Positions 1 through 4,778 of a DNA stretch of 7,119 bases are shown here, one piece after another. Location: assembly GCA_016793585.1 (NCBI GenBank), contig JAEUJR010000873.1, forward strand, positions 1-7,119, read 5' to 3'. Source of the stretch: Archangium sp. (GTDB lineage: Bacteria > Myxococcota > Myxococcia > Myxococcales > Myxococcaceae). Numbering within the stretch: the first letter of the stretch is position 1; each line of letters begins with the position of its first letter. The position numbers were made by a program, and so were the translations under genes. The notes below the pieces were generated by a model. It did no database searches, was not told the origin of the DNA, and saw only the letters and a program-made list of their open reading frames with translations.

Positions 1-94
1 CGCCCCAGGCCTGAATGAAACGTTCACGCTCGGCGGGGGTTCCTCGCGTGTAGTGCGACAGATCGAGAACGGAGATGCGTTTGGTCACCACCAC
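1..94 (-). CDS. Partial 2-oxoglutarate/Fe(II)-dependent oxygenase, isopenicillin N synthase type (N-terminus only)
   Basis: Only about 31 codons lie inside the window; the gene continues past the left edge. Read on the minus strand from a GTG at 94-92, the peptide begins MVVTKRISVLDLSHYTRG and continues TPAERERFIQAWG. The pattern 'I-x-V-L-D-L ... a few residues ... helix with F(I/V)xxxG' is the usual start of the non-haem dioxygenase N-terminal domain in isopenicillin N synthase-like enzymes, which oxidise small molecules using Fe(II) and 2-oxoglutarate. The iron ligands (HxD...H) and 2-oxoglutarate-binding Arg would lie outside the window, so catalytic competence cannot be judged. A TAG codon is in frame at 100-98, so the start must be one of three consecutive GTG codons at 94, 91 or 88. 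A GGCGGGG stretch just upstream could serve as a ribosome binding site. The gene is divergent from the beta-propeller gene at 149. The family call rests on a short stretch; another enzyme with a similar N-terminus is possible. Confidence 0.6.
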   Translation of the reverse strand, partial: MVVTKRISVLDLSHYTRGTPAERERFIQAWG

Positions 95-148
95 GTTCTA
101 CCCCGCCTCGCACGACGCACCAGAGAACGGCGCTAGAGTGACGCACCC
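95..148. promoter_or_regulatory. Short divergent intergenic region
   Basis: These 54 bp separate two divergently transcribed genes, so any promoters for both must lie here or extend into the coding regions. I see no convincing -35/-10 pair and no clear operator palindrome. The GTG start at 149 is preceded only by a weak purine run (AGAG, about 10 nt upstream). The two genes may therefore share a compact control region, or the promoter for one may lie inside the other gene. Confidence 0.35.
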
Positions 149-994
149 GTGACCCCCATCTCTCTTGTGCCCGTCGCGACGCTCGAGGTGTCTGCCGCGA
201 GCGGTTGCGTCGTGAAGGACGGCCGTGTGTACGTCGTGGCCGACGACGACCCGCACCTGTGGGGCTTCTCCATCGAGGGCGCGCGGGTCGAACGCGTGCG
301 GTTGCTGCACGGCGCGCTGCCGACCGACGCGAAGGCCCGCAAGGCCGTGAAGCCCGACTTCGAGGCGCTCACCGCGCTGCCCGATGGTTCGTTGTTCGCG
401 CTCGGCTCGGGGTCGACCGCCCGCCGCCGCAGGGCTGCGCTCGTGAAGCATGGCCACGTCACCGTCATCGACTGCACGCCGCTCTTCGTCGTGCTCGAGC
501 AGCAGTTCGACGCGCTCAACCTCGAGGCCGCCGTGGTGGTCGGAGATCAGCTCGTGCTCGGTCAGCGCGGCAACGGGCCCAACTCGCAGAACGCCCTCAT
601 TCGACTCGGGCTGCACGAGGTGCTGATGGGCTTTTCGGCGGGAGAGCTGCCGTCGGTCGCCATCGAGGGCATCGACCCGCTCGAGCTTGGCAGCCTCGAA
701 GGCGTGCCGCTGTCGCTGACCGACTTGACGCTCTCGCTCGACGGCCGGGTCTGCTTCTCGGCTGCGGCAGAAGACACCGACGACCCGTACCTCGACGGCA
801 AGTGCACGGGCTCGGTGGTGGGCGAGCTCTCGGGGAATCGCGTGGTGTGGCAGACGCCCGTCGAGCAGGTGGTGAAGCTCGAAGGGCTCGCGCAGTACGA
901 CGCGAACCGCTGGGTGATGGTGGCCGATGCCGACGATCCCTCCGTGCTGGCGAAGCTGCTGGTCGCTCCTGCGAAAGCGATGGCGCGTCGATGA
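149..994 (+). CDS. Beta-propeller-like protein of unknown function (resembles DUF6929 / esterase-like phytase type proteins)
   Basis: The gene encodes 281 residues. GTG at 149 is the only usable start because an in-frame TAG lies at 134-136 with no other start between. I do not recognise a specific function. Short strand-rich units repeat along the protein: ASGCVVKDGRVYVVADD (about 17-33), FEALTALPDGSLFALGSGST (71-90), NLEAAVVVGDQLVLGQRGNG (124-143), LTDLTLSLDGRVCFSAAAED (190-209) and KLEGLAQY...WVMVADADDP (243-264). This alternation of 'E(A/G)L', 'x-DG-x-hydrophobic' and 'hydrophobic-x-D-D' is typical of six- or seven-bladed propellers such as esterase-like phytase domains and, from memory, DUF6929. 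There is no signal peptide or lipobox, so it is probably cytoplasmic, which is odd because many such propellers are exported. The stop overlaps the ATG of the AGPS-like gene (ATGA at 991-994), so the two are probably co-transcribed and translationally coupled, suggesting a related job. The CDS is secure; the fold is inference. Confidence 0.8.
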   Translation: MTPISLVPVATLEVSAASGCVVKDGRVYVVADDDPHLWGFSIEGARVERVRLLHGALPTDAKARKAVKPDFEALTALPDGSLFALGSGSTARRRRAALVKHGHVTVIDCTPLFVVLEQQFDALNLEAAVVVGDQLVLGQRGNGPNSQNALIRLGLHEVLMGFSAGELPSVAIEGIDPLELGSLEGVPLSLTDLTLSLDGRVCFSAAAEDTDDPYLDGKCTGSVVGELSGNRVVWQTPVEQVVKLEGLAQYDANRWVMVADADDPSVLAKLLVAPAKAMARR

Positions 995-2562
995 CGGCCC
1001 GTCACCTGTGGGGCTGGGGGCTCGCGGAGCAGGCGCTCGCGCTCGACGACGTTCGCCCACGGGTCGAGCCGTTCTTCGGTGAAAAGGCCGAGCTCATCGG
1101 AGCGCCCCCTCGTCTTCCGACGCCGCGTGTGCCCGTCCCGGAGGCGTTGAAGGCCTTCGCCTCGGCCTCCGACGAAGCGCGAGCCGGTCACGCGATGGGC
1201 AAGGCGTACCCCGATCGGGTTCGTGGCTTTCGCGGAGACTTCTCCAGCGCGCCCGATCTCGTCGCCACGCCTGCGAACGAAGCCGAGCTGCTGGCGACGT
1301 TCGAGTGCGCTGCGACGCTAAAGCTCTCGGTGACGCCATTCGGTGGCGGCTCGAGCGTCGTCGGTGGCGTGGAGCCGAAGCTCGGCCCGGGCAGCAACGG
1401 CACCGTCAGCCTCGATCTCTCGAAGTTCGACCGCGTGCTCGAGGTCGACGCGGTTTCGCGGCTCGCGCGCGTGCAGGCCGGCGCGTTCGGCCCCGCGCTC
1501 GAGCGCCAGCTGTCGGAGCACCAGCTGACGCTCCGTCACTTCCCCCAGTCGTTCGAGTTCTCGACGCTCGGCGGGTGGATCGCCACGCGCGCCGGCGGCC
1601 ACTTCGCCACGGGCCCGACGCACATCGACGACCTCGTGCACTCGGTGCGCATGGTCGCGCCCCGCGGCGTCATCTCGACGAAGTCATTCCCCGCCTCTGG
1701 CGCCGCCGTCGATGCCAACAGGCTCGTCATCGGCAGTGAAGGCGTGCTCGGCGTCATCACCGAAGCGTGGATGCGGGTACGCCCACGACCGACCTTCCGC
1801 GCCTCGGCGAGCGTGCAGTTCGCGGAGTACACCGCCGCCGTCGCGTGCGTGCGCGAACTCAGCCAATCGGGGCTCTCGCCCGCGAACTGCCGCCTGCTCG
1901 ACCCGATGGAGGCGATGGTGAACGGCGTCGTCTTCGACGGCTCGTCGGTGCTGGTGCTCGGCTTCGAGTCGGCTTCGCACTCGATGAAGTCGGCCATCGA
2001 TGAGGCGCTGCGCATCACCACCCGGCATCAGGGGCGCTGCGAGGCGGGAGCTCAGCTGCGTGAAGGGGCTTCGGAGCGCGCAAACGACGCCGGTGAAGCG
2101 TGGCGCCGCTCGTTCCTGCAGGGCCCCTACCTGCAAGACGCGCTCATTCGCCTCGGGCTCGTCGCCGACACCTTCGAGACGGCCTGCACCTGGAGCCGCT
2201 TCGACGGCCTCTACGCGGGCGTCACCGGCGCGATGAACGAGGTGCTGCAGAAGGAATGTGGCGGCGGCGTCGTCTCGTGCCGCTTCACGCACGTGTACCC
2301 CGACGGGCCCGCGCCGTACTTCACCTTCATCGGCAGAGGCCGTGAAGGCGCCGAGCTCGAGCAGTGGCAGGCGCTCAAACGCGCGGCGAGCGACGCCGTG
2401 ACGGCGCACGGTGGCACCATCACGCATCACCACGCCGTCGGGCGAACGCACCGGCCCTGGTACGAGCGCGAAGTGCCGGCTCCGTTCCTCGACGTGCTGC
2501 GCGCGGCGAAGAAGACCCTCGACCCCGACGCGTTGCTCAACCCCGGCGTGCTCTTCGACTGA
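991..2562 (+). CDS. AGPS-like FAD-binding oxidoreductase (alkylglycerone-phosphate synthase family, VAO/PCMH flavoprotein)
   Basis: Encodes 523 residues. I place the start at ATG 991, although the frame is open far upstream: homology-like sequence begins exactly there with HLWGWGLAEQALAL (5-18), matching the 'WWGWG' opening of alkyldihydroxyacetonephosphate synthases, and the ATG sits in an ATGA overlap with the previous gene. Domains in order: FAD_binding_4 (about 85-265) with the pyrophosphate loop TPFGGGSSVVGG (115-126), RAGGHFATGPTHIDDLVHSVR (200-220) and GSEGVLGVITEAW (248-260); then an FAD-oxidase C-terminal domain with PANCRLLDP (297-305), CRFTHVYPDGPAPYFTF (430-446), a triple His in HHHAVG (479-484) and LDPDALLNPGVLF (510-522). 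In eukaryotic AGPS, which swaps the acyl chain of acyl-DHAP for a fatty alcohol to make ether lipids, the corresponding HHHGVG, a Tyr in the 'YF' segment and the Arg of 'RLMD' are catalytic. All have counterparts here, with HHHAVG in place of HHHGVG. Myxobacteria are known to make ether lipids. A related dehydrogenase of another hydroxy acid remains possible. Confidence 0.85.
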   Translation: MTARHLWGWGLAEQALALDDVRPRVEPFFGEKAELIGAPPRLPTPRVPVPEALKAFASASDEARAGHAMGKAYPDRVRGFRGDFSSAPDLVATPANEAELLATFECAATLKLSVTPFGGGSSVVGGVEPKLGPGSNGTVSLDLSKFDRVLEVDAVSRLARVQAGAFGPALERQLSEHQLTLRHFPQSFEFSTLGGWIATRAGGHFATGPTHIDDLVHSVRMVAPRGVISTKSFPASGAAVDANRLVIGSEGVLGVITEAWMRVRPRPTFRASASVQFAEYTAAVACVRELSQSGLSPANCRLLDPMEAMVNGVVFDGSSVLVLGFESASHSMKSAIDEALRITTRHQGRCEAGAQLREGASERANDAGEAWRRSFLQGPYLQDALIRLGLVADTFETACTWSRFDGLYAGVTGAMNEVLQKECGGGVVSCRFTHVYPDGPAPYFTFIGRGREGAELEQWQALKRAASDAVTAHGGTITHHHAVGRTHRPWYEREVPAPFLDVLRAAKKTLDPDALLNPGVLFD

Positions 2563-3378
2563 TCAGGGGCAGTTGTCGGCGAGCTGCAGGTTGCAGCAGG
2601 TGATGACGTTCGTCGAGCCGCAGCCCGTGCCGTCGCGCAGACCGACCTGCACCTTACCCGCGGAGCAGAATGAGGTGCCGCCGCAGGCGAACGCGGGTTC
2701 GTCGGCGCAGTTCACCGTGGTGAAGCAGAGCCGGCCGCTGCCCGAGACGCCGCCCGTCGCGCGGAACTTGCCGCCGTTGGAGATCGACGCGATTTGCACT
2801 GCGGTGGCCACCGTCGTGCCCGAGTAGTAGGCGAAGCCGCCGGCCCCGAGGCCCTTCAGGTTGACGAAGTCGGTCTCGCCGATGTTGCCCGACTTGTTCC
2901 ACGTGACCTGCGTGCCCGAGTTCACGTCGGTCGCGTTCACGCGAAGCGCGCCGGTCGCGTTGATGTTCGCGGCGTTGATGTTCCCGGTGGTGGTGAGGTC
3001 AGCCGTGCCGACGGAGCCGACCTTCTGCTGCAGCCAGGTGACGAGCTGCTGAAAGTTGCCGTTCACGTCGGAGGCCAGCGCGGGCTCGTCGGCGCAGAAG
3101 GTGACGAGCGGGGCGGGCAGCGTCTGGGCGCAGGTGCCGGCGGCCATCACCCGCGGGGTGAGCAGCACCAACGCGACGCCTGCGATGGCCCCGAGCCAGC
3201 GCTTCTTCGACGACCGGGAGACGTCGCGCCGCGCCGCCTCGTAGATCGATCGCCACGTCACCAGCTCGTCGATCGACATGCCCAGTTCGGAGGAGAGCTG
3301 CTCCAGTGGCCGCCCCGATGCGAGGGCGCGGTTCACGGTCTGCAGACGGTCGAGCGGGGAGTTTGGGGACATGGGCAT
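2563..3378 (-). CDS. Helix-turn-helix / single-membrane-segment / tail-fibre-like exported protein, unknown function
   Basis: Encodes 271 residues from ATG 3378 (a second ATG lies two codons later at 3372; an in-frame TAA at 3417-3415 limits the start). Three parts are visible. Residues 9-52 are helical and look like a transposase- or sigma-type helix-turn-helix (PLEQLSSELGMSIDELVTW, 24-42). After a basic patch (RSSKKR, 55-60), residues 61-80 form one hydrophobic segment. VMA-AG at 77-81 fits a signal peptidase I site, so the exported part may be either anchored or released. The exported part (81-271) has CADEPALASDVNGNFQQL (95-112), reminiscent of the 'VNxNF' neck seen before trimeric fibre regions, then short NINA repeats (133-141) and a Gly/Ser/Thr/Asn-rich stretch. 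The tail holds eight cysteines (218, 224, 232, 238, 253, 261, 262, 270). The gene ends directly against the AGPS-like gene and is divergent from the barrel/protease pair. No clear ribosome binding site is seen. Its role is unknown; a surface fibre, adhesin or membrane-spanning sensor are options. Confidence 0.75.
   Translation of the reverse strand: MPMSPNSPLDRLQTVNRALASGRPLEQLSSELGMSIDELVTWRSIYEAARRDVSRSSKKRWLGAIAGVALVLLTPRVMAAGTCAQTLPAPLVTFCADEPALASDVNGNFQQLVTWLQQKVGSVGTADLTTTGNINAANINATGALRVNATDVNSGTQVTWNKSGNIGETDFVNLKGLGAGGFAYYSGTTVATAVQIASISNGGKFRATGGVSGSGRLCFTTVNCADEPAFACGGTSFCSAGKVQVGLRDGTGCGSTNVITCCNLQLADNCP
2693..2710. repeat. Copy 1 of an 18-bp direct repeat inside the fibre-like gene
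   Basis: This 18-bp stretch matches 3080-3097 at 17 of 18 positions. On the coding (minus) strand both copies lie in the same frame and encode CADEPA, here at residues 224-229. It reads as an internal protein duplication, not a mobile repeat. Confidence 0.7.
2957..2983. repeat. 12-bp tandem-like repeat with 15-bp period (NINA repeats)
   Basis: GCGTTGATGTTC occurs at 2957-2968 and again at 2972-2983, a period of 15 bp or five codons. On the minus strand it encodes NINA-A-NINA (residues 133-141). A five-residue period suits a solenoid or fibre-like strand repeat in the exported part of the protein. Confidence 0.7.
3080..3097. repeat. Copy 2 of the 18-bp direct repeat inside the fibre-like gene
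   Basis: Pairs with 2693-2710 (one mismatch). On the minus strand it encodes CADEPA at residues 95-100, just after the membrane segment. The two copies bracket the fibre-like middle of the exported domain. Confidence 0.7.
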
Positions 3379-3388
3379 GAGCGTGTAC

Positions 3389-3402
3389 CAGCCGTGTGGC
3401 TG
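3389..3402. promoter_or_regulatory. Short inverted repeat upstream of the fibre-like gene
   Basis: CAGCC (3389-3393), a 4-nt spacer and GGCTG (3398-3402) form a perfect 5-bp inverted repeat 11 nt upstream of the minus-strand ATG at 3378. It could be a small operator or a hairpin in the 5' leader of that mRNA. Short G+C-rich inverted repeats occur often by chance in such DNA, so this is only a candidate. Confidence 0.25.
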
Positions 3403-3452
3403 CCGCGCAGGACGTTACGGGTGCGCTCCCATTCGGCAGCCGCCGCCCCGGG

Positions 3453-3482
3453 TTGACGCCGACGCCTCGGGTGCCGTAGGCG
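3453..3482 (+). promoter_or_regulatory. Possible sigma-70-type promoter for the barrel/protease pair
   Basis: TTGACG at 3453-3458 matches five of six bases of the -35 consensus. TAGGCG at 3477-3482, spaced 18 bp away, is the best available -10 but matches poorly. The site lies in the 131-bp region between the divergent fibre-like and barrel genes and points at the barrel gene. A similar TTGACGCCGAC string recurs inside the barrel CDS near 3640, so the -35 match could be chance. Confidence 0.25.
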
Positions 3483-3504
3483 GCCCCTGCTTTTCGGGGA
3501 GGCC
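3482..3504 (+). promoter_or_regulatory. Hairpin masking the Shine-Dalgarno sequence of the barrel gene
   Basis: On the plus-strand RNA, GGCCCC (3482-3487) can pair with GG (3498-3499) and GGCC (3501-3504), with A3500 bulged and a loop containing CTTTTC. The 3' arm contains most of the GGGGAGG Shine-Dalgarno element (3496-3502). If the pairing forms, ribosome access to the start at 3510 would be limited. The pairing is read by eye; no folding energy was computed. It lacks a following T-run, so it is not a terminator. Confidence 0.4.
3496..3502 (+). promoter_or_regulatory. Strong ribosome binding site that decides a CTG start
   Basis: GGGGAGG is an excellent Shine-Dalgarno match and the best in this window. 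It ends 7 nt before CTG at 3510, which is optimal spacing. The first conventional start in frame, GTG 3540, is 37 nt downstream of it and has no Shine-Dalgarno sequence of its own. This supports initiation at 3510. Confidence 0.6.
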
Positions 3505-3509
3505 CGGTT

Positions 3510-4778
3510 CTGTCGAACATCAGCCGCATCACCTGCGCCGTGCTCTGCGTGCTCTGCCGCGTGGCTGCTGCCCAGGGCCAGCCTGCCGCCCCCTCCGATG
3601 ATCCCGTTCCTGCGGAGGCGACGACCGCGACCCGCCCGTTGACGCCGACTCCGACGTTCGCGCCCGACGCTGGTGCCGCTCCGACGACCGAGAAGGATCG
3701 GCCGCGCGGCTCGCAGGGCTTCGTCGAGGCGCGCGGCGGCAGCGGTGAGCTGCGCTTCGGTGGCTTCGACTTCGGCTTCACCACGTTCTTCTCGTCGGGC
3801 GTCTTCTTCGCCCCCGAGTCGTACACGGCGTCGCTCACGTTCTGGCTCGAGCCTTCGTGGCGCTTCGGCTCGAAGTTCTTCAAGGGCACCTGGTTCGAGT
3901 CGATGTCGGTGGCCGCACGTCTGCCCATCGAGATCGAGTTCGCCGGCAGCGACCCGCGCTTTCGCGGCACCGCGTACTCGAACGCGTCGTTCTTCAATGT
4001 GCCCGAAGGCCTCGCGGGGCTCGCGCCGCAGGTCGGCGTCGTCGACGGCCCGGCCCGGACGCCCGTCATTCTCGGAGACACCTGGCTGAGCCTCATTCAG
4101 GGCAAGACGTTGACCATTCCCGTCGTCGACATCTCGCTCGCGAACAGCCTGCGCGTGGCGTTGCCCACCTCGCTCGGCAGCCGCAACACCGGCTTCATCA
4201 GCTCGGTCTCGCTCGGCTTCATCTTCGACAAGACGCTCGGCCCGGTGCACCTCACGTACGTGTTCCGCCCTTCGAAGTACTTCTATTCGTCGTCGGCGCC
4301 GCCGCGCAGCCAGGGCCCCTCGAGCTTCACGCTCAACGGCAAGACCGAAGAGACGTGGGCGCCGCAGAGCACGGGCACCGCGAACCCGAACTACGGCTTC
4401 ATCAACGGCCTCTCGGCCTCGGTGGAGCTGCCAGCGGGCTTCTCGGCGTCGGCCTCGTACTTCCTCTTCAACATCATGCCGTTCCCGAATGGTGGCTGCT
4501 CCGTCGCGGGCGTGCCCCAGGCGACGTGCGCCGAGCAGCCGAAGTTCGGTGGCTCCCAGTGGCGCAACGATCACTGGTTCCTCGCCTCGGTCGACTGGTC
4601 GAAGGGGCCGGTGAGTCTGTCGCTCGGCCTCTCGACGTACCGGCCCATCAACCAGCTCGATGGAAAGGTGACGCAGCCCTTCCTCGAGGTGAGCCGCAAC
4701 AACGCCACCACCCTCTATCTGTCGTTCACGACGAGCGCCGAACAGCTCGTCGACAGCTTCACCCCGGAGAAGAAATGA
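3510..4778 (+). CDS. Probable outer-membrane beta-barrel protein, unknown function
   Basis: Read from CTG 3510 the product has 422 residues. The frame opens after a TAG at 3477-3479 and contains no ATG, GTG or TTG before GTG 3540. Starting at 3540 would leave only about 11 residues before the likely cleavage point. Starting at 3510 gives a normal signal peptide: polar start, R6, hydrophobic core ITCAVLCVLC (7-16) and AAA-Q cleavage near 21/22. A Pro/Ala/Thr-rich linker (22-65) follows, then a long region of alternating hydrophobic and polar strands rich in Gly and aromatic residues, such as LRFGGFDFGFTTFFSSGVFF, SASYFLFNIMPF and VSLSLGLSTY, with loops between them. This is the look of an outer-membrane barrel. 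Two cysteines (330, 340) sit in one loop and may form a disulfide. I do not recognise the family. The stop overlaps the ATG of the metalloprotease gene (ATGA, 4775-4778), so the two are likely made together. The CDS is secure; barrel topology is inferred from sequence pattern. Confidence 0.75.
   Translation: MSNISRITCAVLCVLCRVAAAQGQPAAPSDDPVPAEATTATRPLTPTPTFAPDAGAAPTTEKDRPRGSQGFVEARGGSGELRFGGFDFGFTTFFSSGVFFAPESYTASLTFWLEPSWRFGSKFFKGTWFESMSVAARLPIEIEFAGSDPRFRGTAYSNASFFNVPEGLAGLAPQVGVVDGPARTPVILGDTWLSLIQGKTLTIPVVDISLANSLRVALPTSLGSRNTGFISSVSLGFIFDKTLGPVHLTYVFRPSKYFYSSSAPPRSQGPSSFTLNGKTEETWAPQSTGTANPNYGFINGLSASVELPAGFSASASYFLFNIMPFPNGGCSVAGVPQATCAEQPKFGGSQWRNDHWFLASVDWSKGPVSLSLGLSTYRPINQLDGKVTQPFLEVSRNNATTLYLSFTTSAEQLVDSFTPEKK
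4766..4770 (+). promoter_or_regulatory. Ribosome binding site of the metalloprotease gene
   Basis: GGAGA at 4766-4770, inside the last codons of the barrel gene, precedes ATG 4775 by 4 nt. It supports this start and allows both reinitiation at the ATGA overlap and independent loading. Confidence 0.6.

Noticed and set aside
205..990. Upstream extension of the AGPS-like frame to 205
   Set aside because: The extension is Arg/Ala-rich shadow sequence overlapping the propeller gene. Family-like sequence begins only at ATG 991.
98..1060. Long minus-strand open frame (320 codons) opposite the propeller gene
   Set aside because: Its translation is Arg/His/Glu-rich with no domain-like pattern. It is an antisense shadow typical of G+C-rich coding DNA, and the plus-strand protein is far more protein-like.
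2583..2597. Perfect inverted repeat GCTGCA/TGCAGC with 3-nt loop just after the AGPS-like stop
   Set aside because: Considered as a terminator for the AGPS-like gene, but it has only 6-bp arms, no T-run on either strand, and lies inside the coding region of the opposing gene.
3540..3548. GTG 3540 as start of the barrel gene
   Set aside because: It has no Shine-Dalgarno sequence and would leave a signal peptide too short to function. CTG 3510 explains the sequence better.
2999..4574. Two long minus-strand frames (2999-4096 and 3333-4574) under the fibre-like and barrel genes
   Set aside because: Low-complexity Arg/Ala/Glu-rich translations with no motif, opposite a barrel gene with a signal peptide and strong ribosome binding site. 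Shadows.
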